In this document: positions 36,185 through 45,035 of the stretch, one piece after another
How positions within the stretch are numbered: position 1 is the first letter of the stretch
How the letters are laid out: each line of letters opens with the position of its first letter
Assembly: GCF_001610835.1 (NCBI RefSeq)
Contig: NZ_CP011270.1
Span: 6,652,001 to 6,716,000 of the forward strand
Source of the DNA: Planctomyces sp. SH-PL14
GTDB taxonomy: Bacteria; Planctomycetota; Planctomycetia; Planctomycetales; Planctomycetaceae
Reading direction: 5' to 3'
Length of the DNA stretch: 64,000 bases
Program-made: the position numbers and the translations under genes
The notes under the pieces: model-generated
Told to the model about the DNA's origin: nothing
The model's database searches: none
The model's input: the letters and a program-made list of their open reading frames with translations, nothing else

Positions 36185-36392
36185 CACGCAGCGGATGTTC
36201 GTTTTTTTTAGGAACCGGCGTTGAGGACTCAACGCCCGCTTTGCGGTCCCTGCGGATTGGTGAGGGGGCATCCGGCACTGTGTCCGCGCTTGGACACTGG
36301 CTCCTTCAGACATCTCTCGACGGCCAAAGCCTCCGGCGGGCAAAGGGGATTCTCCCCTCTGCACTCCCTGACCAGGGTGCCCCTGGACCCGG
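36185..36392 (-). repeat. 330-bp structured intergenic element, copy 8 (truncated)
   Basis: Reverse copy in which the whole R-side part, including the R hairpin and the AACCGTGG box, is missing and replaced by a T-rich run near 36199. The remaining L part is normal, with an AGAAT loop, and its L end lies two bases from the pgsA stop codon. Confidence 0.9.
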
Positions 36393-36394
36393 CA

Positions 36395-37069
36395 TTACTC
36401 CGACAGCAGCCGCAGCGCCCGCCACGTGTATTCGATGCCGCTGTAGGCCGTGATTCCCACGGTCGCCATCACGGTCCCGTTCCGCAGCCAGATCAGCGCG
36501 GTCCAGGAGAGACCGAGCGATTCGCTCCACAGCTCGCGGAACTCGGGGCTGAGGGAGAGCAGGGCGAGCGACACCGCCACGCACTGCACCCCCATCTTCC
36601 ACTTGCCGATCCACGCCGCGGAGAAATCTTTCCCCCGCTGTTCGAGGAACCCGCGGAGGCTCGTGATGAACATCTCGCGGCCCACGATGATGAGCGTCAC
36701 CCAGGCGTTGACGCCGCTGCCGGCCCACTGCTGCAGGAAGATGAACGCCCCGCAGATGATGATCTTGTCCACGAACGGATCCATGATCCGTCCCAGGACC
36801 GTGACCTGACCGTACTTACGGGCCAGATAGCCATCGAGGAAGTCCGTCGCCGCGGCGACGATGAAGACGATCGCCGAGGTCTGCCAGTACCGTCCCGACC
36901 AGATGAGGCCGAACAGGACCACGGAAAGCACGAGCCGGCTCAGCGTGATCGCGTTGGGCAGATTGAGCGAGCGAGCGTCGACGACCTGATCCGCTGTCGG
37001 GCGGCTGGCGGGAGTCCCCGGCTGCGTGAGCGTCGGAGAGGGGGGCGAGATGGCGGTCGACTGCTCCAT
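36395..37069 (-). CDS. pgsA: CDP-diacylglycerol-glycerol-3-phosphate 3-phosphatidyltransferase
   Basis: 224 residues, inner-membrane enzyme making phosphatidylglycerol-phosphate. The CDP-alcohol phosphotransferase signature D-x2-DG-x2-AR-x8-G-x3-D-x3-D is complete in DFLDGYLARKYGQVTVLG-RIMDPFVDK. About five or six hydrophobic helices are visible (LVLSVVLFGLIW, IVFIVAAATDFL, IIICGAFIFLQQW, VTLIIVGREMFIT and others). The first about 30 residues are Pro/Thr-rich and soluble. ATG 37069 is used because codons upstream to 37246 are not membrane-like. Neighbouring genes are unrelated. Confidence 0.9.
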   Translation of the reverse strand: MEQSTAISPPSPTLTQPGTPASRPTADQVVDARSLNLPNAITLSRLVLSVVLFGLIWSGRYWQTSAIVFIVAAATDFLDGYLARKYGQVTVLGRIMDPFVDKIIICGAFIFLQQWAGSGVNAWVTLIIVGREMFITSLRGFLEQRGKDFSAAWIGKWKMGVQCVAVSLALLSLSPEFRELWSESLGLSWTALIWLRNGTVMATVGITAYSGIEYTWRALRLLSE

Positions 37070-37331
37070 GCCAGACCGAAGGAATTGAATGCCAGGATTG
37101 ATCGTCAACCCGAGTGTAGCGTTCCGGCGCAGGGGGATGCGACCTGCTCCCCAGGAAATTCGGCCGGTCTGCAGAATCCCCGCGTCGGCGGCCGCTCGGT
37201 TCCGACTACAATTGATCGGAACTTTCCCACGTGTTACCGTTCCCAAGTGGCCTCGATGTCTCCAGCCCGGATCGGTCCGGGCTGTCCGTTAAAATATCTC
37301 TGGCCCTCAAACGTCTCAGGGAGAACGTTCA

Positions 37332-37763
37332 ATGAAACGCGGACTTCTGTCTCTGCTCGGATTGGCTCTCGTTGTGACTCTGGCCGGCGCGGCCGAAGAC
37401 AAGATTACCGGCAAGTGCCCGGTGTCCGGCAAGGACATCACCAAGGACGTTTCGGTCGACTACAAGGGAGCGAAGGTCTACTTCTGCTGCCCCGGCTGCC
37501 CGGACGCCTTCAAGGGTGACACCGCCAAGTACGCCTCCAAGGCGAACCAGCAGCTCGTCCAGACCGGGCAGGCGACCCAGGAAAAGTGCCCGCTCTCCGG
37601 CGGCAAGATCAACCCGGACAAGACGGCCAAGGTCGGCGAAGTGACCGTCAAGTTCTGCTGTGAAAAGTGCCAGGGGAAGGTCGCTGCCGCGGAAGGGGAT
37701 GCCCAGCGGGATCTCGTCTTCTCGGACACCGCCTTCGGCAAGGGATTCAAAGTCGGCAAGTAG
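37332..37763 (+). CDS. Secreted protein with two CPxSG...FCCxxC (YHS/TRASH-like) metal-binding repeats
   Basis: 143 residues with a clear signal peptide (MKRGLLSLLGLALVVTLAGA). The mature protein is an internal duplication: GKCPVSGKDIT...VYFCCPGCPDAF and EKCPLSGGKIN...VKFCCEKCQGKV. Each unit places three or four Cys (CP-SG then FCC-C) as in YHS/TRASH-type metal sites, suggesting binding of copper, zinc or another soft metal in the periplasm. It is monocistronic, with a strong terminator. The precise metal is inference only. Confidence 0.82.
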   Translation: MKRGLLSLLGLALVVTLAGAAEDKITGKCPVSGKDITKDVSVDYKGAKVYFCCPGCPDAFKGDTAKYASKANQQLVQTGQATQEKCPLSGGKINPDKTAKVGEVTVKFCCEKCQGKVAAAEGDAQRDLVFSDTAFGKGFKVGK

Positions 37764-37793
37764 TTCGCCGATTCCCCAACGCTGCGATCGATC

Positions 37794-37823
37794 AAACCCC
37801 GGATGACCTCCGGGGTTTTTGTT
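37794..37823 (+). terminator. Rho-independent terminator of the Cys-repeat protein gene
   Basis: Stem AACCCCGGA/TCCGGGGTT around TGACC, followed by a T run, 30 bases after the stop. Confidence 0.93.
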
Positions 37824-37947
37824 TGGGCCTGGGGAGGGATTCGCCGCGGCAGTCCCCCGCAACGCTGCGTCTCTTCACACGCTCTAAAAATGGATCGCGA
37901 CACTGTCTGCCGGCCCACGTCCTTCTCCGTTCATCTCTGAGGCACCG

Positions 37948-38856
37948 ATGCCGTACCGGTCTCTTTCGGCTTTCGTGGTGGTTCTGGCTCTGTTCACTCC
38001 GGTGTGTACAGCTGTCGCAGATGACTACCTCAAGATTGGCGCCTGGAACATCGAGAACCTCGGCGGCCGTGTCCCCAACCAGCATCCCGCCGCCATTGCG
38101 GAGCATCTCCTGGTGGCGGATGTGGACATCCTCGCCCTGGAGGAGATCTGGGACACCGACGGCGTTCCGGAGACGATGACGAGTCCCGCTCTCGATCAGA
38201 TCTTTCAGCGGGTCAACGAAGGGGACGATGCGGACTGGACCTACGTTCTGTTCGCCAACCGCACGGACGGTCCCGAGCGGCACACGGGGATCGCCTGGAA
38301 CCGCAAGCGGGCGACGATGGTGGGAGAGCCGATGAAGGTCCCTGTGGCCTTCGCGAGCGACGCGACGTGGAACCGGATTCCGCACGCCGTGAAGTTCTCG
38401 GCCGGGGAGGGGAAGACGGACCTCGTTCTCATTCCGCTTCACATGAAGTCGAATCGTGTCGATGACTCGATGCCGGGGCTCCCCGCGACGGAGCAGATCC
38501 GGCGGCAGGAGGCGGAGGCTCTGGTGGCGCAGCTTCCGGCGATCAAGGCACATTTCCACGATGAGGACATCGTGCTGCTCGGGGACACGAACTGCCTGAG
38601 CGAGACGGAGCCGGCGCTGGTGGCGTACAAGGAGGCGGGGTTTACGGACCTGAACTCGGCCAATGTCGTCACGTATGACAAGGGGATGTACCGCAGCCCG
38701 TTTGACCGGATCCTCATTCCGAGTGGTCAGCAGGAGTTCCGGTACTCGAACCAGTATGTCCTGACTCCCACTTCGTCGCAGGACCACCGTCGGAAGTTGT
38801 CGGATCACTTTCTGGTGCTGACGGCCGTGAGGGTGCTTCAGGATGACGATGAGTAA
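37948..38856 (+). CDS. Secreted endonuclease/exonuclease/phosphatase-family hydrolase
   Basis: 302 residues with a signal peptide (about 1-24). It has the EEP-fold motifs: KIGAWNIENLGG with Asn, DILALEEIWD with the metal-binding Glu, LIPLHMKSNR with His, IVLLGDTNCLSE (D and N) and KLSDHFLVLT with the final DH. These positions match DNase I/phosphatase-like enzymes using Mg2+. Outside the cell it may degrade nucleic acid or a phosphodiester; the exact substrate cannot be assigned. The ComEA-like gene converges on it with a 12-bp gap. Confidence 0.88.
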   Translation: MPYRSLSAFVVVLALFTPVCTAVADDYLKIGAWNIENLGGRVPNQHPAAIAEHLLVADVDILALEEIWDTDGVPETMTSPALDQIFQRVNEGDDADWTYVLFANRTDGPERHTGIAWNRKRATMVGEPMKVPVAFASDATWNRIPHAVKFSAGEGKTDLVLIPLHMKSNRVDDSMPGLPATEQIRRQEAEALVAQLPAIKAHFHDEDIVLLGDTNCLSETEPALVAYKEAGFTDLNSANVVTYDKGMYRSPFDRILIPSGQQEFRYSNQYVLTPTSSQDHRRKLSDHFLVLTAVRVLQDDDE

Positions 38857-38868
38857 GAGGACAGTCCG

Positions 38869-39360
38869 CTACTTGTCGCAGTCCGAGCATTGCAGGTAGG
38901 GCCGCATGGCGGCGAGTTTGGCGTCGCCGATGCCTCGGACGCGGCTGACGTCTTCCACGTTCTGGAACGGACCTCGCTTCTCCCGGTCGGCGACGATGTT
39001 GCGGGCGGTGGTTTCGCCGATCCCTTCGAGCTGCATCCACTCGACCCAGGTGGCGGAGTTGATCTCGACCCGCATGGCGAGTGTGTTCTCGGGTGAGCGG
39101 AAGACTTCGACTTCGGGGGGGCGGAGGAGTCGAAGCGAGACGATCCGCAGGGTCATGAGGGCGAGGATGACGAGTGCGCAGCCGCTGAGGAACAGCCGGT
39201 CGCGCCGCGTCAGAGTGAGCGCTGTGTCGGGCGCGGGAGTCAGGTCGGGCGACGGAGCGGGGGAGTCCGGGGTGGCGGCGGGGTGTTCGGATTCGATGTT
39301 GCCCACGGTCGATGGCCTTTGACCGGAAACAGAGGTGTGGCCAGAGATGTCTCGGCCCAT
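38869..39360 (-). CDS. Membrane-anchored helix-hairpin-helix (ComEA-like) protein
   Basis: 163 residues. A Pro/Ser-rich N-terminus (about 1-50), one membrane helix (about 56-76), then a ComEA-type double helix-hairpin-helix: VEINSATWVEWMQLEGIGE and VEDVSRVRGIGDAKLAAMRPY. ComEA proteins bind incoming double-stranded DNA during transformation, with the DNA-binding domain outside the membrane; here the topology would place it there. No other competence genes are nearby. The C-terminus ends with CSDCDK, an unusual CxxC. The start is not certain; an in-frame GTG lies about 60 bases inside. Confidence 0.82.
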   Translation of the reverse strand: MGRDISGHTSVSGQRPSTVGNIESEHPAATPDSPAPSPDLTPAPDTALTLTRRDRLFLSGCALVILALMTLRIVSLRLLRPPEVEVFRSPENTLAMRVEINSATWVEWMQLEGIGETTARNIVADREKRGPFQNVEDVSRVRGIGDAKLAAMRPYLQCSDCDK

Positions 39361-39415
39361 GCGTCCAGTCTCTCGATTTCATCGGACGCGTCCAGAGAGC
39401 GCGATCCCATCTCGC

Positions 39416-39749
39416 TGGGTCCAGGGGCACCCTGGTGGGGGGATGCAAGGGGGGCAACGCCCCTTTGCCCGCCGGAGGCCTCCCCGTCTAGAGATGTCTG
39501 AAGGCGTTAGTGTCCAAACGCGAACAACGTGTCGTATGCCCCTCACCAACCCGCGGGGATTGCAAAGCCAGCGGTGTGATGTGAGGGAGTCCTCAACGCC
39601 GGCACCACAAAGGGGACGTCCGTTGCTTACCACGGTTCCTCATGGAAGTGCCTCCGGCGGCAAGGGGGTGAGACCCCCTTGACCCCAGCCTGCCGTGGCA
39701 CGTCGGGTCTGAGCTATGGGAGTCGTGCCGGCGAGGACGCGGTTCGAGC
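39416..39749 (+). repeat. 330-bp structured intergenic element, copy 9
   Basis: Forward copy, both ends intact, short loops. It is the only copy between divergent genes (the ComEA-like gene and the AAA ATPase) and thus the only one not next to any stop codon. Confidence 0.94.
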
Positions 39750-39832
39750 GATCACGTGCGCCGATGGCGGGGCGCGCCTCACACCCGTAGACTGATCAAC
39801 CTCCCCTCGCTTCTGGCTCCCCGGCACGCTCC

Positions 39833-41818
39833 ATGACGACCACCGAAGTCCTCGACGACCTCCGCTCGCGGATCCTCTCCCGTTACTCCCTCATCAGCCT
39901 CCGCACCTACGAAGAGGACCGCTGGGAAAACCTCCTCGCCGACCTCGCCCTCGAACTCGAACGAGGCTTCGTCGTCTGGTCCATCACCAGCGGCCCCCAA
40001 CCACCCCTCGACTCCCGCCAGACAACCGTCCCCGAACCCCTCGAACTCCTCGACCAGATCGCCCGCGTCGAGCCCGACCACCTGTTCCTCCTCAAGGACT
40101 TCCACCCCTACCTCAGCGACCCCAAAATCACCCGCAAGCTCCGCGACCTCCTGCCGATCCTGGCGGAACAGCGGAAAACCCTCGTCTGGATGGGGCCGGT
40201 CGAAAATACCCCCATCGAACTGCTCAAAGACGTCACCTCAATCGAACTCCCGCTCCCCGGGATCGAGGAAATGACCGACGTCCTCCGCTCGACCATCGAC
40301 CGCATGATGCCCGGTCGGACCGTCGAGACGAACCACGAAGAACACATGGTGAAAGCGGTCCTGGGCCTCACGACCCGCGAGGCCGGGAAAGCCTTCGCGC
40401 GAGCCCTCACCGGCGTCGAAGAGATCACCGAGGAGGTCTACCCGGCGCTCGTCCGCGAGAAGCGGCACATGGTCCAGGGCTCGGACCTCCTGGAGTTCTT
40501 CGACCTCGACGAAAGCATCGACAGCATCGGCGGACTCGAGGCCCTTAAGGACTGGGTGAAGCAGCGGTCCGAAGCCTACTCGTCCGACGCCCGGGCGCGG
40601 GGCATCTCCTATCCCAAGGGGGTCCTGCTGGCCGGGGTCCAGGGGTGCGGAAAGTCGCTCAGCGCCAAAGCGATCGCCCGCGTCCTCGGTTTCCCGCTCG
40701 TCCGGATGGACATGGCGAACCTCCTCGAATCGACGCGCGGCGGCTCCGAGCAGAACCTCCGCGAAGTGCTGCGGTTGATGGAGATGATCGCTCCCTCGGT
40801 GCTTTGGCTTGAAGAAATCGACAAGGCGTTTGCCGGTTTCGACTCCGAGGCGGGCTCGGGCGGCGACGCCACGATGTCCCGGATCATCGCCCGGTTCCTG
40901 ACCTGGCTTCAGGAGCACACCTCGCCGGTGTTCGTCGTGGCGACCGCCAACAACGTCTCGAAGCTCCCCCCGGAACTCCTGCGGCGCGGTCGCTTCGACG
41001 AGATGTTCTTCGTCGACCTGCCGAACTTCCACGAGCGGAAGATGATCTTCGGCATCCACCTCAAGAAGCGGGGCTGGAAGCCGGACAAGTTCGACATCGA
41101 AACTCTGTCGAACAACACGGAAGGCTACAGCGGGGCCGAGATCGAGCAGATCGTGAACGCCGCGATCATCGAGTCCTACAGCAAGGGGCGGATGCTGAGC
41201 GACAAGGACCTCGACGATGCCCGGGAGCTCCTGGTCCCGCTCTCCGTCACGATGGAGGACCAGATCTTCGGCCTGCGGGAGTGGGCCCGGACCCGCTGCC
41301 GCCCGGCGACTCCGGACAGCCGGATCATGCAGATCATGGAGGAGGAAGAACGCCGCGGCGAGCAGGATGTTCAGGACGGAAGCGGCGCGGCTCCCAAGCT
41401 CAAGTGGCTGGAGCTGGCGGAGCACGGTCAGATCGCAGCCGCGGTTGTCGAGCACGTGCGGTTCTACGACAACGTGACGTTCGACCGGCTGCTGAATGAC
41501 TTCGGGAACTTTGCGCAGAAGGGCGGTGACTTCGGGCTCGTCCTGCGGGCCGATCCGAAGGTCGTGCTGTGGACCCGGATGTCGCAGGACTTTGCCGACA
41601 TGATCGCCGAGTTCATCGCCAAGAAGCGGCTCTACATCACTCCCGTAACGCCCGAGCCCTATGCGGGGACGCGGCATCCCAACCTCCCGGTCGTCGAAGA
41701 GCTGGTTGAAGAGAAGCAGGAGAAACCGGTCTGGCTGCCGACGGTTCTCCGTCTGGTGCCGCCGCGGGGAGGGAGTGCCAAGTTCAGCACGTTGGCGCGG
41801 ATCCGGATGGGAAAGTAG
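39833..41818 (+). CDS. Ycf46-like AAA ATPase with C-terminal extension
   Basis: 661 residues. An N-terminal domain of about 230 residues (LLKDFHPYLSDPKITRKLRD is typical of Ycf46-like proteins) precedes one AAA module with Walker A GVQGCGKS (about 268-276), Walker B VLWLEEIDKAF, sensor 1 VVATANN and the Arg-finger region LLRRGRFDEMFFVDLPN, then the lid helix SGAEIEQIVNAA. A further 180 residues follow the lid; ordinary Ycf46 proteins end earlier. In cyanobacteria Ycf46 is linked to CO2 uptake regulation; the planctomycete role is unknown. It is cytosolic, with no partner gene adjacent. Confidence 0.87.
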   Translation: MTTTEVLDDLRSRILSRYSLISLRTYEEDRWENLLADLALELERGFVVWSITSGPQPPLDSRQTTVPEPLELLDQIARVEPDHLFLLKDFHPYLSDPKITRKLRDLLPILAEQRKTLVWMGPVENTPIELLKDVTSIELPLPGIEEMTDVLRSTIDRMMPGRTVETNHEEHMVKAVLGLTTREAGKAFARALTGVEEITEEVYPALVREKRHMVQGSDLLEFFDLDESIDSIGGLEALKDWVKQRSEAYSSDARARGISYPKGVLLAGVQGCGKSLSAKAIARVLGFPLVRMDMANLLESTRGGSEQNLREVLRLMEMIAPSVLWLEEIDKAFAGFDSEAGSGGDATMSRIIARFLTWLQEHTSPVFVVATANNVSKLPPELLRRGRFDEMFFVDLPNFHERKMIFGIHLKKRGWKPDKFDIETLSNNTEGYSGAEIEQIVNAAIIESYSKGRMLSDKDLDDARELLVPLSVTMEDQIFGLREWARTRCRPATPDSRIMQIMEEEERRGEQDVQDGSGAAPKLKWLELAEHGQIAAAVVEHVRFYDNVTFDRLLNDFGNFAQKGGDFGLVLRADPKVVLWTRMSQDFADMIAEFIAKKRLYITPVTPEPYAGTRHPNLPVVEELVEEKQEKPVWLPTVLRLVPPRGGSAKFSTLARIRMGK

Positions 41819-41869
41819 TCGTCCCGAGACGTCCATCAGCCCGAAGCGCGAGCGAGGGAATTGCCTTTG

Positions 41870-42239
41870 GCTCGAACCGCGTCCTTGCCGGCACGGCGTT
41901 GCTACGTCAAACCCAACGTGCCCCGGCAGGCTGGGGTCAAGGGGGCCACGCCCCCTTGCCGCCGGAGGCACTTCCTGTGAGGAACCGTGGTACGCAACGG
42001 ACCTCCCCTTTGTGGTACCGACGTTGAGGACTCACCCACACAACACCGCTGGCTTTGTAATCCCCGCGGGTTGGTGAGGGGGCATACGGCACGTTGTTCG
42101 CGATTGGACACGGACTCCTTCAGACATCTCTCGACGGCCAAGCCTCCGGCGGGCAAAGGGGCGTTGCCCCTCTGCACTCCCCCCCAGGGTGCCCCTGGAC
42201 CCGGTTCCTGGGCCGGTAATGCTGGGGGACGCGGATGCG
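41870..42239 (-). repeat. 330-bp structured intergenic element, copy 10 (with extended L end)
   Basis: Reverse copy between convergent genes. Shares with copy 5 an extra L segment beyond CCGGGTCC, including GCATCCGCGTCCCCCAGCAT. Short loops in both hairpins; R end GCTCGAACCGCGTCC begins 51 bases after the AAA gene stop. Confidence 0.94.
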
Positions 42240-42305
42240 CCCGTCTCCATGGTTCACAAAACGACTACGCAACGCACCGTCTTCGGTTCAGTGGCCCGAG
42301 CCGCT

Positions 42306-43253
42306 TCAAGCCGCGTCCTTGGCCCGGACTCGCTTCGCGGGAGCGTCGGTCTTCCAGCGGCGGTGGACCCAGAAGTACTGCTCTGGCGCCCGACGAATCG
42401 CCGCCTCGAGTGCCTGCGTGTAGCGGGTCGTGATCTCTTTCACGGGGTCGTTGGAGTCGACTTCCAGCGGATCAATGACGTCCTCGACACCGATCTCGAA
42501 CCGGGCCCAGCGGGCGTCCGGATGGTCCGGCAAGCGAATGCCGTAGCCGACGATGAGGAGAGCCTTGTACTCCATCGCCATCAGGGCGATCGACTTGAAG
42601 GTCGAGGCGGGGCGGCCGAAGAAGTCGACGAAGACTCCCCGCTTGCCGGCGTCCTGGTCGCCGAGAAGTCCCAGGCTTCCTCCGGCCTGGAGGAGCTTCA
42701 CCATCTCGTCCCAGCTCCCCCGCTTGAGGTAGAGCTTGTGGCCGGTGTACTGCCGGGCCCGAACGAACCAGTTGTGCAGGTAGGGGTTGTCCATCTCGCG
42801 GGCGATGATCCCCATCGGGTATCCGAACAGCCCGAAGGCGGCGGTGGAGACCTCCCAGTTGCCGTAGTGGCCTCCCAGCATGAAGACGGGGCGGCCGGAG
42901 AGGATGGCCTTGACCGCCTGGTCCCGCTGGCGGAAGACGAAGACTTCGCGGCAGTTGGTGAGGGTGACCTTCCGCGGGAGCTGGATCATCTCCGCCATGA
43001 GCCGGACGAAGTGGACCCACATCCCGTGGATCATCCGGTCGATTTCGGCGGGTGAGCGGTCCGGGAAGGACTTCTGGATGTTTTCGAAGGCGACGTTGTA
43101 GCGGGTGATTTTTCGCGGCAGGACGCGGGTCATGACCCACGCGGTCGTTTCGGCGAAGGTCTTGGTCTGACCGACGGAGAGGATCCCCAGGACGACGCCG
43201 ACCATCCGGAAGGCGACGTATTCCCCGATGTGGCGGAGTTTGAGGATCGACAA
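42306..43253 (-). CDS. Lipid A-type lysophospholipid acyltransferase (LpxL/HtrB family)
   Basis: 315 residues. A membrane-anchoring N-terminus is followed by the acyltransferase HX4E motif in GGHYGNWEV, then GIIAREMDNP, GSLGLLGDQDAGKRGVFVDFFGRPA and the C-terminal PEQYFWVHRRWK, all typical of late acyltransferases that add secondary acyl chains to lipid A at the inner face of the inner membrane. Its presence supports an outer membrane with lipid A-like glycolipid. It is followed (in its own direction) by repeat copy 10, which lies 66 bases beyond its stop. Confidence 0.92.
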   Translation of the reverse strand: MSILKLRHIGEYVAFRMVGVVLGILSVGQTKTFAETTAWVMTRVLPRKITRYNVAFENIQKSFPDRSPAEIDRMIHGMWVHFVRLMAEMIQLPRKVTLTNCREVFVFRQRDQAVKAILSGRPVFMLGGHYGNWEVSTAAFGLFGYPMGIIAREMDNPYLHNWFVRARQYTGHKLYLKRGSWDEMVKLLQAGGSLGLLGDQDAGKRGVFVDFFGRPASTFKSIALMAMEYKALLIVGYGIRLPDHPDARWARFEIGVEDVIDPLEVDSNDPVKEITTRYTQALEAAIRRAPEQYFWVHRRWKTDAPAKRVRAKDAA

Positions 43254-43341
43254 GGGGTTTCCCTCCCTGGAAAGCCGGCGAAACGGATCCGGACGATATA
43301 CGCCGAAAGTGCCGAAACGGTCAATTCGAAGCTGATGTACG

Positions 43342-43667
43342 GCTCAAACCGCGTCCTCGCCGGCGCGGCCTCCATAGCTCAAACCCATCGTGCGACGGCA
43401 GCTGGGGTCAAGGGGGCCTTGCCCCCTTGCCGCCGGAGGCACTTCAACGAGGAACCGTGGTAAACAACGGGCGTCCCCTTTGTGGAACCGGCGTTGAGAA
43501 CTCTCCTCTCGCTTTGGAGTCCGCGCGGGTTGGTGCGGGACATCCGGCACGCTGTCCGCGCTTGGACCCTCGCTCCTTCAGAGAGATCGAGACGAGACGG
43601 GCCTCCGGCGGGCAAGAGGGGCGTTGCCCCCCTTGCATCCCCCCACCAGGGTGCCCCTGGACCCGGT
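43342..43667 (-). repeat. 330-bp structured intergenic element, copy 11
   Basis: Reverse copy with L end five bases from the hemL stop. L hairpin GGGGGGCAACGCCCC-type, R hairpin with a CAAGG loop. One strand deviation: the TCTCTCGACGGCC box is rearranged to a GATCGAGACGAGACGG form. Confidence 0.92.
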
Positions 43668-43672
43668 CGGCG

Positions 43673-44959
43673 TTACAGCGTGGCGAAGACTTCTCGCGCG
43701 GCCTGCACCGTCGCATCAATGTCCTCATCCGTATGGCAGGCTGAAACGAAGTGCGCTTCAAACTGGCTGCACGCCAGATAAATCCCACGGCCCAACATCC
43801 CATGGAAGAACTTCGCAAACCGCTGCGTGTCCGAAGTCTTCGCCACCCGGAAACCAGTCACCGGCTCCGGATTGAAGAACAACGTGAACATGCTCCCCAC
43901 CCGCGGGCAGGTATGCGGAATCCCCGCCGCCGTCGCCGCCTTCGACAGCTCCCCACACAACCGCGCCGACTTCGCTTCCAGCTCCGGGTAAGGATTCGTC
44001 TTCTTGAGGACCCGCAGCGTCGCCAGCCCGCTCGCCATCGCCAGCGGATTCCCTGACAGCGTTCCCGCCTGATACACCGGACCGACCGGCGAGATGGCGT
44101 CCATCACGTCCGCCCGCCCGCCATACGCGCCGACCGGCATCCCCCCACCGACAATCTTTCCGAGCGTCGTCAAATCCGGCTTGATCCCGAACAGCTCCTG
44201 AGCCCCGCCGAAGGCGACCCGGAAACCGGTCATGACCTCGTCGAAAATCAGGAGAGCCCCGTGCCGCGTGCAGAGCTCCCGCAGGGCCGCGAGGAACTCC
44301 GGCGTCGGCTTCACGAGTCCCATGTTGCCGACGACCGGCTCCAGGATCACCGCGGCGATCTCCGAGCCCCGCTTGGCAAACGTGTCGGAAAGCTCCTGAA
44401 CGTCGTTGTACTCCAGGTTGACAGTGTCGGCAGTGCAACCGGCTGGAACGCCCGGGCTGCTCGGGACGCCGAGCGTCAGGGCCCCGCTCCCGGCCTGCAC
44501 GAGCAGGCTGTCGACATGCCCGTGATAGCAGCCCGCGAACTTGACGATCACGCTCCGCCCGGTGAAGCCGCGGGCCAGCCGGATGGCGCTCATCGTCGCT
44601 TCGGTGCCGGAGTTCACCATCCGGACCTTCTCGATCGACGGAATCGTGTGGACGATGAACTCCGCGAGCTCCGTCTCCGCTTCGGTCGGCGCACCAAAGC
44701 TCGTGCCGGTTTCGAGGGCCTGCGTGATGGCGGCAATCACCTCCGGGTGCCGGTGCCCCAGGATGTGCGGCCCCCAGGAGCCGATGTAGTCGAGGAGCCG
44801 GTTCCCATCGATGTCGTACAGGTACTGCCGGTCCCCGCGGGCGATGATCGACGGGTGCCCGCCGACACCGCCGAAGGCCCGGGCCGGGCTGTTGACCCCG
44901 CCCGGAATCGATCGACTGGCCCGCTCAAAATGTTCCCGGCTCTTGGTGCGCGACTGCAT
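43673..44959 (-). CDS. hemL: Glutamate-1-semialdehyde 2,1-aminomutase
   Basis: 428 residues, PLP enzyme making 5-aminolevulinate in the C5 tetrapyrrole pathway. The N-terminus [18 protein letters not shown] is diagnostic of HemL; further landmarks are [49 protein letters not shown] (Asp for the PLP pyridine N) and [18 protein letters not shown] with the PLP Lys. ATG 44959 gives the full-length start; a longer frame to 45439 is the helicase shadow. The helicase gene ends 77 bases upstream and has its own terminator, so hemL is probably transcribed separately. Confidence 0.96.
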   Translation of the reverse strand: MQSRTKSREHFERASRSIPGGVNSPARAFGGVGGHPSIIARGDRQYLYDIDGNRLLDYIGSWGPHILGHRHPEVIAAITQALETGTSFGAPTEAETELAEFIVHTIPSIEKVRMVNSGTEATMSAIRLARGFTGRSVIVKFAGCYHGHVDSLLVQAGSGALTLGVPSSPGVPAGCTADTVNLEYNDVQELSDTFAKRGSEIAAVILEPVVGNMGLVKPTPEFLAALRELCTRHGALLIFDEVMTGFRVAFGGAQELFGIKPDLTTLGKIVGGGMPVGAYGGRADVMDAISPVGPVYQAGTLSGNPLAMASGLATLRVLKKTNPYPELEAKSARLCGELSKAATAAGIPHTCPRVGSMFTLFFNPEPVTGFRVAKTSDTQRFAKFFHGMLGRGIYLACSQFEAHFVSACHTDEDIDATVQAAREVFATL

Positions 44960-44976
44960 GCTCGTCCCAACGAATG

Positions 44977-45012
44977 AAAAAAGGCCGGTCGCCCTGTGAA
45001 GGACGACCGGCC
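44977..45012 (-). terminator. Rho-independent terminator of the DEAD-box helicase gene
   Basis: On the minus strand, stem GGCCGGTCG/CGACCGGCC followed by six T residues, 24 bases beyond the helicase stop and just before hemL. Confidence 0.93.
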
Positions 45013-45035
45013 TGAGATTGTAGCTGCCGACGAGA

